Origin: Zoroaster sp. YZ-2022
Taxonomy: Eukaryota; Echinodermata; Asteroidea; Forcipulatida; Zoroasteridae
DNA length: 64,000 nucleotides
NCBI GenBank assembly: GCA_029582265.1
Contig: CM055823.1
Location: forward strand, 27,144,569-27,208,568
Direction of reading: 5' to 3'
A program made the position numbers and the translations under genes. Shown here piece after piece: positions 34,244 through 44,605 of the stretch. The notes beneath the pieces were generated by a model that was not told the origin of the DNA, made no database searches, and was given only the letters and a program-made list of their open reading frames with translations. Each line of letters opens with the position of its first letter. Position 1 is the first letter of the stretch.

Positions 34244-36547
34244 AGTGTCGTGCTTATGAGAGCGTCGGTGACTATGATTACAATTTCATATTTCCACGGC
34301 TCAACTCAAGCGACACATTCAGACTTGACTTCGCAGTAAAAGGGAACCAAGACGCCATCTTGTCTCTGTCTGAACAAGCCAATGAAGCCAATTATTATGA
34401 CATAAGTGAGTTTCTTTACGAGTAAACATCGTTATTGTCATTAAATAATCCCGCAAGTACCAATTTCTAATAAAGTCTTTTTATCAATCGACGATGCACA
34501 TGTACAGTTAGCACAAATCACACAACATGCAACTTAAAAGAAATATTGTTTTCTGCCTTTCTTAGCAGCAAAAATATCAATTTGGTCAACATTTTTGCCA
34601 ACAGACATGTTGGCATACTTTCGAGCACTGATGTAAAAGTCACAGTCTGACTGGCATGAACAGTCCCAACGTGCTTTTCTTTGTAATCAGAGTCTATTTG
34701 CTTGCCGCATTCTGCACATTTGATGCTTTGACGATAAAACCGGTTACGTGTTTTTTCCATGATGAGATTTAGTGCACACAATTTGGATTTGGTGTCCGAC
34801 AAGAACAGAACACGCACTGGGGAGAGCGACCCGTATAGCGCTGATCGACGTTACTATAAATAAATTTCAGAGTGAGCGTGTTCGGCTTTCCATCCCCGGA
34901 ATTCGTACAAACATTGTTACATCAAAGACCATATGTCCTTTCTCTATGCAAAGACTAAATATAGAAAGATTGGAAAGCTCCGGGATTTTCTGTAATAAAC
35001 GAAAACGAGACTGGAGTGTAACAAGGGCCTAATCACTTGAACCTGTCCTCAGCACGTGCGACACCAAACGCGATTTGACGTCATAAATCACACTTTTGCA
35101 TACGCGCTCATCACGTGCACTGTATGGAAGCTAAAACAGCAACTAACACTGTGTACCTACTCGATCTATTTCTTCTATGTAAATTTGTATTTTTATTGTT
35201 ACCCTTTCTTATATTCTTTATCTGATAGACATGAAAAGACACAGTTGTGTTAAATACAACTGCTTATGTGCTTTGGACTGTTATAGGTGCGTTTTGATCG
35301 GATTAAATTCCCGACGTTACACTCCAGGAGACGATTACGCATATGAGCGATGACTCTCAGTTTCCAGTCTTTCTATTTAGTCTTTGGTTACATTTCATGC
35401 TGGCTTAGCTTATCTCAATGGCGAAACCGCCGAAACGCAACCCGACAATTAAACAAAGGGCTTTAAGGGCCGTGGCCCGTGGATATTGGTGTAGATGTAA
35501 ATGACGACATATTCGACAAGCTTACGAAGAGAAGAATCACTGGATATTGTTTTATGGCCTTTGTAACTGCGATTGTAGTTGTTTTGATCGTGAATAGATG
35601 CTAGGTGTGACCGACTCCCAATTTCCAAACTCGAACAAACTTGACAGTTAACTCGATCGGAGAAATAAGAGCGTTGGGTTAATTCCTGTACTCCTGAAAA
35701 AAATTAATGGGGACAAATTTAAGGTTGTTTATCAAGAATTTTGATTGACTATTAGCCGGCAATTAATTTGCCATCATTGTTAATTTGTTAATCTTTTTGC
35801 TTTCTCTGTCCGATTTTTTTTCTTCTTGCTTTTTTGCCCGAATTTTCCCCACTGTTTTGCCCGAATTTGGGAGGGCAGTTGACCCCCTGCCCCCCTGGCT
35901 CGTACGCCCATGTTTGTAACAAAAGGGACAATAATGTCCTCAGTTGCTATCCCAACATGGAACAATAGGTCCTTGGTTGTTGAAACAGAAGCTCAATAAC
36001 GCAGTGGAGTTTCCAGGATTTGGCCAACAGAGGGCGCATTCTCCTGAAAGTCACGTAGCCAAAAAACTACATGGGTCGCACATAAACAGCCTTATTACTC
36101 CCTCCCCTTTAGGGTCCCACATTTTTGGTTTACAAATGTGTTGAGATTGCTAAATTATTTCTATAAAAAAAAAACCAATATTAAAGTTCGGATGGGAGGA
36201 GGATGGGAGGGGGAGGGCGGGTTCGAAGTGCACCCGCATCCAGATCCGCGCCACTTCGTATTTAATATGTAATGTTTTTCTTTACTTTTTAACATTCAGC
36301 TATTGGTGGTTGGTGGAACGCCAAGTCCGTAATCCGTTGTGCAAAACACTGCCGACCACATTATGTGGAGCTTTCTACACCTGACATCATGGATGGGTCC
36401 GAGTATCGTCGGTTCTGGGTCAGCTACGACAACTGGACCATACAGGTGGGTAAAGGGGGTGAGGTTACTCCCTTCATGGAATGGCACGATGATACCCACA
36501 GGGTCCAAGTGAATTATATCGGTATAGCATCATATGTCAGTAATCCA
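34244..36547 (+). CDS. Farnesoic acid O-methyltransferase-type domain protein, two exons seen
   Basis: Exon 34244-34405 (acceptor TTGTTTTGACAG, donor GTGAGT) and exon 36300-36547 (acceptor AACATTCAG, donor GTGAGT) join in consistent phase. Together they encode most of one Methyltransf_FA domain: FRLDFAVKGNQDAILSLSEQ, YYDI, then IGGWWNAKSVIRCAKH, EYRRFWVSYDNWTIQVGKGG, PFMEWHDDTHRVQVNYIGIA. The IGGWxNxKSVIR and xYIGxA phrases are the strongest signature. The domain was named for a crustacean enzyme, but in marine invertebrates it occurs in many secreted multi-domain proteins where methyltransferase activity is not shown. The first and last exons are not identified. The PAN exon at 25.87 kb is a possible 5' partner. 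The function here is unknown. Confidence 0.75.
34518..34805 (-). pseudogene. C2H2-like zinc-finger fragment, transposon-like
   Basis: A short minus-strand frame contains TRNRFYRQSIKCAECGKQ then HVGTVH, a Cys2-His2 pattern. Short proteins of this look often accompany transposases. It lies in the intron between the two FA-domain exons. The frame is about 99 residues with no further domain, so it is probably a remnant. Confidence 0.3.
34915..35397. mobile_element. Foldback element in FA-gene intron
   Basis: Left arm ACTAAATATAGAAAGATTGG...ACTGGAGTGTAAC and right arm GTTACACTCCAGGAG...CCAGTCTTTCTATTTAGTC are inverted over about 70 bp, around a centre without a frame. Confidence 0.7.
35398..36299. 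other. Rest of FA-gene intron
   Basis: C-rich patch at 35.83-35.90 kb and GGGAGGAGG patch near 36.19 kb. No further exon recognised. Confidence 0.35.
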
Positions 36548-37963
36548 GTGAGTTGGCTTTTTTACACTTATTGCGATGAATAAAAACGCATTTGAATTTC
36601 AATGTGAAATGCAGTTTGTAGCCTAATCGGTGACTGAAAAAGGTCCAACAAGGTTGTTTTTACAATTGATGTACCATGGAATCGGAAAGAATAATTGTAA
36701 AAATTACAAAAAGCTTAAATATTTGATGTTATAACTGTAGTAATCCACTTATAATATCATGATTTAATAATAATACAACAATTAATTATTATAATTTTGT
36801 GTTAAGATATTTCACAAGAACAAATGATTAAACAAGCTTTTTAAGATATTTTGAGCTAATTATTTTGACTATTTTGAACTAATTATTAATTTTGGTTTAA
36901 AGACCCTTCCAATGGGTATAGTCATGTTTTGATCTCGCTTTTTTAGTTTTCTCTTTTTAGATATGCCTAGACTTATTTTAGCCACACCCTTATGTCTTAA
37001 GGGAACGTACAACATTGGGATTTGGAAACGTACGTTCATTAATTCTCTAAACTTTTTGTGTATTTAAGTATCACACGTGTTCAAATTTTTTTGGATTAAG
37101 AAACGACAACGAATACATCAATAAAATAATGTTACCAAACGGTAATTTTATAGAATTCCCTAACTTTTTCCTCCAAGATGAAGCAATTCGGACGAAATTA
37201 TTTCTCAGGAAGATTGATAAATGTATCAAGTTGCCAGCAAGAAATCTTTTTAAATGTGTTAAGTTTATAAGATGGTTCAATTTATTTTTAATTTTTTAAA
37301 TAAAATTGACATTGTGTAACACAATAATTTATCATCAAATTAATTTGTTTACACTTTATCAATGTTGTACCTTCTAAACTAACACAAATGAATGATATCG
37401 ACTGAATCATCAAACACGCAATTTCTTTAAATTATTTGAATTTATTAGCTAATTATTTAAATACAATTTGTACAACTAGCCGCTGTAGGATTTAAATAAT
37501 AGTATGTACATGTTTTATCCATTTAGAATAAACATTCAGAAAATTATTATTGATTGACATCTTGTTAGGTAAGTTTAAGCTTGGAAAAATAATATTTAAA
37601 GTTCTGATTTGAGAATTTTTACAGTTGCATTCTATTTCAGACCATAAAAATAAACATTTAGGTAACAAATTAAATAAACATATTGTTGGATTACATTGTG
37701 GCCTTGTTAGATTCCCAATTATCATCTTTGATGAAAATTTATTGTTTTGAATTGTAATTTCGTCATGCACCTTTGATCATTTGTTAATTGAGCAAACATT
37801 ATTTGTATTAACATATATCAATATAATTATAAACATTTCACCAATCTTAAAATTACTTTATAGTTGTATTGGCTTAGGAAAGAACACTTTATGAAGACAC
37901 AAATCCTTATCACTTCTAATTAAATATTAAAGTTAATCATAAATGAAAACATACGATTCATTA
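36548..37963. other. AT-rich stretch, no gene seen
   Basis: Very AT-rich. GGAACGTACAACATTGGG at about 37.0 kb is an end of the MITE family described at 33.68 kb. The next exon of the FA-domain gene was not found. Confidence 0.4.
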
Positions 37964-38112
37964 TTAAAGGGACAATATCGTCACGATCAGAACAGACTTT
38001 CAACAGGGCATGGAATCAGTGTAATACTTTAAGATGCACTCAGTCACTGAGTTAATTTAATACTAGCACTCTGATTCAATGCCTATTTGATTGTGACGAT
38101 ATTGTCTCTTAA
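37964..38112. mobile_element. MITE flanked by TTAA, complete
   Basis: TTAA at 37964-37967 and 38109-38112 flank AGGGACAATATCGTCACGAT ... TGTGACGATATTGTCTCT. Inner arms GGGCATGGAATC / GATTCAATGCC are also inverted. A TTAA duplication is the hallmark of piggyBac-type transposition. There is no coding frame, so it depends on a transposase elsewhere. Confidence 0.8.
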
Positions 38113-38529
38113 CAATGCAACACTGTTGATATTGGCAAAATTAATTCTGGAAATATCATTATCTTTTTTCCAGTGTGCATACTGTACTTCTACACATGTT
38201 TAAACTGTACAAATTAGTTGAATATATTTAATTTCTTCACAAACTTAATGTTACCGTGTACAAATAATCTTGCTCTGTACATTGGCAAAAAATAATAACA
38301 CTCTTTAAGAGGTACATTTGAGTAAAATTCTCTAAATAGATGACATCTAAAGGATTTGTACACCATTAGTAAAAGCCCTGTATAGGCATCCATACTTTAT
38401 AATAATTTTAGATTATAATTCAGTAATGTTGTAATCACCAAAGGTGTATAATCCCTTCAAGATTTATATTTGAGTGTATTAAAGAGATTATATTAAATAC
38501 AATCCTGTTCATGTATATGTTTTTTCACA
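38113..38529. other. No feature seen
   Basis: AT-rich sequence between the MITE and the 158-bp array. A TTTTTTCCAG acceptor-like site near 38.17 kb is followed by only a few codons before a stop. Confidence 0.35.
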
Positions 38530-39460
38530 ACTCGCTTCCTCCCCAATCCAATGATAACTTGATGTGTTGTTACTCAAAGCTAACCCTCTCTCCTTCCTCA
38601 ATGTCTAGTCTGTCTGACAGAGGAGGGTTCGCTCTTTGATCTGCCCCCTGCTGTCTAAGATGCTCATGAGATGTCATTCTGTTCTTATATCTCACCTCTT
38701 CCCAATCCAATGATGACTTGATGTGTTGTTACTCATCAAAGCTAACCCTCTCTCCTTCCTCAATGTCTAGTCTGTCTAACAGAGGAGGGTTCGCTCTTCT
38801 GCCCCTGCTGTCCAAGATGCTCATGAGATATTTCATCTTGTTCTTATATCTCACCCCTCCCCAATCCAATGACATGATGTGTTGTTACTCAAAGCTAACC
38901 CTCTCTGCTACGTTAATGTCTAGTCTGTCTGACAGAGGAGGGTTCGCTCTTTGATCTGCCACCTGCTGTCTAAGATGCTCATGAGATATGTCATCTTGTT
39001 CTTATATCTCACCCCTCCCTAATCCAATGATGACATGATGTGTTGTTACTCAAAGCTAACCCTCTCTCCTACGTTAATGTCATCGCATCAATGCAACAAG
39101 GTCGTATCTTTTTACAGAGTTCCAGGATGAACACACAAAACCTACAGAAGAAGATACGACGTTGTTGCACTCAATTGTTTTAATGTATGCAAATTTATGC
39201 ACTATTGCACATACGACCTTGTTGTTCTGACAGTACATTGTCTAGTCTGTCTGACAGGGGAGGTTCGCTCTTTGATCTGCCCCCTGCTGTCTAAGATGCT
39301 CATGAGATATGTCATCCTCAATACACGTCATCTCATTCTTGCTCCTCTACCTTACAACTCGCTCCCTTCCCCCATCCAATGATGCCTTGATGCATTGTTA
39401 CTCAAAACTAACCCTCTCCCATTCCTCAATGTCTGGTCTGCATGACGAGAAAGGGCTTGA
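38530..39460. repeat. Tandem array, about 158-bp unit, with MITE inserted
   Basis: Five copies of a unit with AATCCAATGATGACTTGATG, GTCTAGTCTGTCTGACAGAG and TGCTGTCTAAGATGCTCATG. The unit between 39.02 and 39.37 kb is interrupted at 39085-39236 by the ACAAGGTCGTA element. Confidence 0.85.
39085..39236. mobile_element. ACAAGGTCGTA foldback element inside array
   Basis: Runs from about CGCATCAATGCAACAAGG to CCTTGTTGTTCTGACAG, homologous to 3.5-3.68 kb. The array phrase AATGTCTAGTCTG is split on either side, so the array gives the empty site and fixes the element ends to within a few bases. Confidence 0.75.
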
Positions 39461-39964
39461 TCTCTTCTGACCCTTACTGTCTACAATACTCATTAGATAT
39501 GTTGTCATCTCGTCTGCGTTGGGTTTATCAGGGAGAGCCCAGACATCTTTGGTTGACCCTATGTCTTCCATGCACAAGGGACACGTATTATGCTGTTTTC
39601 TCCTGTGATGGGAAAATTGGTAAATTCAAAACAGTCTTAAAGGGAAGGTAATGATGGCAAAACTGCCTTTACGAGTCGTATATTGAATCAAGATATCAGA
39701 GGCGTGATTTGAAGAAAAGTAAAAAATCCTGAAACATGAGCAGTAGGCCTAGGTGTCCCTTTGGACGTTTAGTTTTGGATGAATTACCGACTCTCTACAT
39801 CCCCACCGTTTTTACAATTTAAGGGAAACAGGGAAATAGTAAATTCAAAACAGTTTTAAAGGGAAGGTAATGATGGCAAAACTGCCTTTAAGAGTCGTAT
39901 GCCGACTCTTTGAATCAAGATATCAGGTGTGTGATTTGACATATGTAAAAAAATCATGAAAAAT
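39461..39964. other. Short local duplication, no gene
   Basis: The phrase GGGAAGGTAATGATGGCAAA occurs at about 39.64 and 39.86 kb with similar flanks (about 220-bp spacing). No gene was seen. Confidence 0.5.
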
Positions 39965-40320
39965 GGGGAGCGGACCTGGGTCTCCCTTTGGTCTCGTGGA
40001 CAAAGCCCCCCTGAACCTCCTGTGGGTAGCGGGCCTGGGGTCTCCCTTTGGTCTAGAGGACAAAGCCCCCCTGAACCTCCTGTGGGTAGCAGGCCTGGGT
40101 CTCCCTTTGGTCTCGTGGACAAAGCCCCCCTGAACCTCCTGTGGGTAGCGGGCCTGGGTCTCCCTTTGGTCTCGTGGACAAAGCCCCCCTGAACCTCCTG
40201 TGGGTAGCGGGCCTGGGGTCTCCATTTGGTCTAGAGAACAAAGCCCCCCTGAACCTCCTGTGGGTAGCAGGCCTGGGTCTCCCTTTGGTCTCATGGACAA
40301 AGCCCCCCTGAACCTCCTGG
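39965..40320. repeat. 60-bp GC-rich tandem array
   Basis: Six copies of a 59-60-bp unit with GTCTCCCTTTGGTCTCGTGG and CCCCCCTGAACCTCCTGTGG. A single partial copy lies at about 52.55-52.61 kb, followed by the same GGAGGATTT...CAGACTCTCCACATCCCC flank, so the unit belongs to a dispersed repeat. Confidence 0.9.
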
Positions 40321-41400
40321 ATGTTTAATTTTGGAGGATTTACAGACTCTCCACATCCCCACAAACGAGAAACTAGAGGTTTGGTCACAATACAATCCGG
40401 TTCACTCCCGTTCCTCGACGTCAACATCACGAGGCTATAGATGGCACTTTGGGACACTCTGTGTACCGCAAACCAACACACATGGATCGCTACCTACACA
40501 CCACATCTTTTCATCCACCATCAGTCAAGTCACCGATTCAACGCACTCTAGTACAATGAGCCTACAACATCAGCGACAACAAACAGCTACAACAACAACT
40601 CCAACATGTCAAACAAGTTCTCAAGTCCAATGGATACAAGATCACAAGGAACACCACAAAACAGCCACAACAAGAAAACAAGCAAGACACAGGAAACAAT
40701 GCCACTGCTGTCCTCCCAGACATCACACAAGATCCAAAGAATTCTATGACAAGCAGACATCAAAGTGTACCACACCTCTTCCAGAAAACTTCAATCAACG
40801 CTTCACACACACAAGGACAGACAAGACCCTGCAAGCCGACCCGGTGTTTACCGCATTCCCTGTCAATATTAAAAGTGTACATCAGAGAGACTGACAGAGA
40901 CCTTCCAACAAGACTCAAGGAACATAAAGCCCATGGGGGAAGAGGGGAAATAGACAAGTCATCCATCATCAAGCACACATACAATGAGAACCACGCCATC
41001 CAATGGGACAGCACCACACTCATCGCTCCAGTCAAGAATTGGTACCACTGCTGCATCAGAGAAGCCACAGATATCAACAAGCACAACACAGTACCACAAG
41101 ACATCGGTTTCAACATCAGTAGAATCTGGCAAGCAACACTTCAACAGAGCCAATCATACACCATCAACACCAACTGACACGCTCCACTGAACATCACCAA
41201 CAGACAGCCGACACACTTCACCGAGCACCAATCACAGTAGCCCCCACCTACAGCAAGATCCTCAACACAAGATAAAAAGCTCCTGCATTCTACACTTCAG
41301 TCTCCTGATGACCACTAGAGTAGACTAGTCGAAACGTTGAGAACAAACGGCTCTTCTCAGACCCATCACTTCTTCCAAGAAGAGATCATCACATGGTGTC
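40321..41400 (+). mobile_element. Penelope-like element, C-terminal half, decayed
   Basis: Plus-strand fragments in shifting frames resemble the middle of Penelope proteins: a TLGTSVYRKPTHTDRYLHTT-like stretch near 40.45 kb. Later comes a GIY-YIG endonuclease from about 40.87 kb with DRDLPTRLKEHKAHGG and SSIIKHTYNENHAIQW. The stretch ends at about 41.18 kb and is followed by a 3' region with a hammerhead-like motif and a CATGGTGTCACC terminus. Reading frame breaks make it a pseudogene. The reverse transcriptase core is missing. Confidence 0.8.
41305..41334 (+). ncRNA. Hammerhead-ribozyme-like motif in Penelope 3' end
   Basis: CTGATGA at 41305-41311 and GAAA at 41331-41334 are separated by an ACTAG...CTAGT hairpin, the core order of a hammerhead ribozyme. 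Penelope-like elements are known to carry such ribozymes in their terminal repeats. The closing pair next to the core appears as C-C instead of G-C and the short stem III is not obvious, so activity is doubtful. Confidence 0.35.
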
Positions 41401-41722
41401 ACCCGAAATAACTCAATTATAACAAATACAGGCTACTTCTTTCTATTCTCGGTGGCTACTTCTCATCTTTCAAGAGCATTTTGCGGCAAGGGGAGATTTG
41501 TAAAAAAATCCTGAAATCAGGAAAAATCATGAGAAATCACAGGCCTGTGATATACAAAGACTATGATTGACAAAATTAGGCCAACAGTCCTTATAGGGCC
41601 CATTGAGCAATCGTTAAAACTATTAAAAGATGATTGAATAGTCGAACAATTGAGAGGATAGTTTGTTCAATGCTTGAATGCACCCAGCTAAACTGGTCCT
41701 CCTGGGTCAGGTAAAAGGGCTA
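41401..41722. other. No gene seen
   Basis: Flank of the Penelope remnant; a CTGAAATCAGGAAAAATC phrase recurs at 52.75 kb, so part belongs to the repeat that includes the 60-bp unit. Confidence 0.4.
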
Positions 41723-42032
41723 TTAACCCTAACCCTCCAGGGTATTTTGGCTAGAAACCCTGCCAGACGCATCAGATTGCATCGTTTGTCAAAGTGACTT
41801 GGCTGCCCAGTGCAGCAAGATCCATCTGGTCACAAATCTCAAGGCCGAACTGCCTCAGAGTCTGTGGTCACCAAATGCAGCAGGATACAACTCTGGCATT
41901 GTTCAATGGGACCAGCTCTCAATAGCCTCATACGTGGCTGCTTATGCACTGGTGTTGACAGCTGAATGCATCAAAGTGCACCAGACTTTTCCACCTGATG
42001 CACTGTGCTGCGTCTGGCAGGGTTAGGGTTAA
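41723..42032. mobile_element. MITE with telomere-like TTAACCCTAACCC ends, copy 1
   Basis: Ends are TTAACCCTAACCCT and AGGGTTAGGGTTAA. Just inside are CCCTGCCAGACGCA and TGCGTCTGGCAGGG. The interior is about 80-90% alike to 43.07-43.36 kb, with an extra 20-odd bases near 41.93 kb. No coding capacity. Confidence 0.8.
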
Positions 42033-42474
42033 GGGATTACTGCCAATTGTGTATGGAGCAGATTTACATGACATGTGACTCGGACTTGACCCTTCAGACT
42101 CAGACTCGATGTCTGTAACAGTTTTATAAACTTGATAATGTGCATCCTTGTCGTTGTAGTAATGCGATCAGAATCGCTTACGCAGCGGCCGCATGAAAAT
42201 AAAGTGCGTCTTCCAGAAATTGATTGTAAATCATGTGCCAAAGTTTCAGCATACAACATCCTAGGAATAAAACGTGTATTTTGATAATTTGTATAATGTA
42301 TCATGTAGAAATATGGATGGACCACATTTGAATGACAACTCTTGTAAACAGCTCTCGCCAGGCATATTAAGGCGTGGCAGGCCCGCCACTCCTTTGGCGA
42401 AAAGCAGCTCATAAATCAATATACATGTATTTTTTTCAAACGAATTTTATCCTTTTTTAGCTTGAATAATAATT
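42033..42474. other. No gene seen
   Basis: A minus-strand frame of 127 codons at 42029-42412 has no recognisable domain or splice context, so I do not call it. Confidence 0.4.
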
Positions 42475-42570
42475 TGTGTATGGCTACATCGGTGCTTTCT
42501 AAGTGTCTGTGGAAAAAACTTCACAGGCGACTCAAACCCACGACCTCCTGCTTACTAGTGCAGACGCAAG
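42475..42570 (-). mobile_element. SINE family 2, truncated minus-strand copy
   Basis: GGTGCTTTCTAAGTGTCTGT, TTCACAGGCGACTC and CCACGACCTCCTGCTTACTA are inverted SINE 2 body and B-box region. At GCAGACG it switches to CAAGAATTTCATCAAACTAT, the plus-strand 3' tail. The shared GACG is microhomology at the join. Confidence 0.7.
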
Positions 42571-42583
42571 AATTTCATCAAAC

Positions 42584-42840
42584 TATAAATATCACGGCAC
42601 CCGCTGCTATATAGGATTCTAGCCAGCCAATCGTCATCGGGCAAGCTCGGTGGTCGAGAGGTTAAGACGTCTGCACTAGTAAGCAGGAGGTCATGGGTTT
42701 GAATCCCGCCCGAGTCGCCTGTGAAGTTTTTTCTACAGACACTCGGAAAGCACTGAGTATACAGTGCTATACACACGTCAGTGTAGGGCAAAATTAAATC
42801 AATTGTTTATCACCCGACGCAAGAATTTCATCAAACTATA
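42584..42840 (+). mobile_element. SINE family 2, plus-strand full-length copy
   Basis: Best copy of the family: leader CCCGCTGCTATATAGGATTC, A-box in CTCGGTGGTCGAGAGGTT, B-box in GGGTTTGAATCCCGCCC, body with CACTCGGAAAGCACTGAG and tail CCCGACGCAAGAATTTCATC. It is the right arm of the third inverted pair. Confidence 0.85.
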
Positions 42841-43069
42841 AATAAAATATCTCTTCAAAAACAATAGGACGTTTTGTGTAATACCATCTGGACCTTGCTC
42901 TATGCACCAATAAAAGGTAATGTAAAACACCTTTCCAACATTTAAATGTGTCAATTGCCTGATATAAAAATACAAAGATAAAGGCATTTCCAACTGTCAT
43001 TTCCATGTGATTATTTCAAAGTAACACCAGTGACTGGTGTTAATTATGATAGTGCTATGGCGATCAGAC

Positions 43070-43358
43070 TTAACCCTAACCCTCCAGGGTATTTTGGCTA
43101 GAAACCCTGCCAGACGCAACAGATTGCATCGTTTGTCAAAGTGACTTGACTGCCCAGTGCAGCAAAATCCATCAGGTCACAAATCTCAAGGCCGAACTGC
43201 CTCAGAGTCTGTGGTCACCAAACGCAGCAGGATACAACTCTGGCATTGTTCAATGGGACCAGCTCTCAATAGAAACAGACTTGGCTGCTGAATCCATAAA
43301 AGTGCACCAGACTTTTCCACCTGATGCACTTTGCTGCGTCTGGCAGGGTTAGGGTTAA
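43070..43358. mobile_element. MITE with telomere-like TTAACCCTAACCC ends, copy 2
   Basis: Same ends and inner arms as 41.72-42.03 kb. A related but shorter element is at 62.61-62.86 kb. Confidence 0.8.
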
Positions 43359-43990
43359 GGATCTGTAAACTTGACAACATTGTTAAGGGGTGATGGATGG
43401 CTTCTGAGAGTAACTGCTGACCCCACCCACTCCTAAATTAATCATGTTGAGAGCGCATGGTGTAGATGTAATTAATGTGATGATTTCCAAACATGTTGTA
43501 TTAATAAATATAAAAAGTACAAGAAGGATAAAATTCAATGAGTTGTTAAATTTTATGACGCAAGTTCATTAAATTAAGAAAAGTAAATGTTAATGTTGAT
43601 TTTGGAAATAAATCTTTTGTTTTTCAAATTCATGAGATACTAGTCCAGATGTCGAGTATTTTTTTCACTTATCTTTGAACCTTGACATTAACCCTAATCT
43701 TCCAAAATCCTCCAAAATCCTCTTTGCTAAAGTGAAGGATTTTGAAGGATTGAGGTAACATGCTACATGCTCTTTGCTAAAGTGAAGGATTTAGAGGATT
43801 GAGGTTATTAGGCATACTTGCCTTTCCATGGTACATGTACATCCAGGTTTGTTGTAGTGATTGCAAGGTCAGTGCGTGGGTCAGTGGACACTGTTTATTG
43901 CTCCATGCATGCAGGGAGGGTCCCTGGCCATGTACATGTATCACAGATTAGAAACACATGTGCATACATGTTATGTACTCATGTGCTTGC
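43359..43990. other. No gene seen; CCTCCAAAATCC phrases
   Basis: Short direct repeats at 43.69-43.81 kb (CTTTGCTAAAGTGAAGGATT twice). No exon recognised. Confidence 0.4.
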
Positions 43991-43996
43991 TTTACT

Positions 43997-44140
43997 ACTG
44001 AAGGATTTTGGAGGATTCAGGTTATGTGTAAGCAAATGGACCTAGGGAGTTAGGAAGGATTCAGGTTATGTGTAAGCAAATGGGCCTAGGGAGTTAGGAA
44101 GGATTCAGGTTATGTGTAAGCAAATGGGCCTAGGGAGTTA
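43997..44140. repeat. 47-bp tandem repeat, three copies
   Basis: GGATTCAGGTTATGTGTAAG followed by CAAATGGGCCTAGGGAGTTA, repeated head to tail about three times. Confidence 0.9.
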
Positions 44141-44330
44141 GGGTAAAGTGACTCGGGACTCGGACTCAGACTCAACCCACATGACTCGGGACTCGGACTC
44201 AACCCACATGATTCGGGACTCGGACTCGACACTGGGGACTCGGACTCGACACTGGGGACTCGGACTCGACACTGGGGACTCGGACTCGACACTGGGGACT
44301 CGGACTCGACAATGGGGACGTGAACTCAAG
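44141..44330. repeat. GACTCGGACTCGACACTGGG array
   Basis: A 20-bp unit (GGGGACTCGGACTCGACACT) is repeated four to five times, after two longer related units ending in AACCCACATGA. Ser/Asp-rich frames here follow from the repeat. Confidence 0.9.
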
Positions 44331-44605
44331 GACTAGGACTTGAGGTTTGAGGACTCGAATACAAGTCTGGTAGGGAGGATTAGTGAAGGATATGTAGTGG
44401 CAGTGCCATTGATGTTCCAGACTACAGTAACTGCTTTGTAGGTATCAGGACTGTCAATTGTCACTTCTTTTGTCTGCTTCCAGAAGCTGTTCCACACAGA
44501 ATAGTTGCTTTCAAATCTTGTAAACAATGAAGCAAGCTTAATGAATAATTTTGGCCAATAGTTTAATGGTTGCTCAATGGGCTCTAAGAGGACTGTATGC
44601 CTTAC

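Noticed and set aside
38170..38205. Third exon of the FA-domain gene after TTTTTTCCAG
   Set aside because: Only nine codons before a stop, and no match to the expected end of the domain.
39923..40481. Pro/Gly-rich repeat frames on both strands
   Set aside because: They follow the 60-bp array and run into Penelope-derived sequence in the other orientation.
42029..42412. 127-codon minus-strand frame
   Set aside because: No domain, biased composition or splice context; it overlaps the end of a MITE.
44333..44530. Last exon of the RNF141-like gene (frame with NSFWKQTKEVTIDSPDTYK)
   Set aside because: It lies in the right place on the minus strand but lacks the needed CPxC of the RING, and no AG followed by G fits the split Trp codon.
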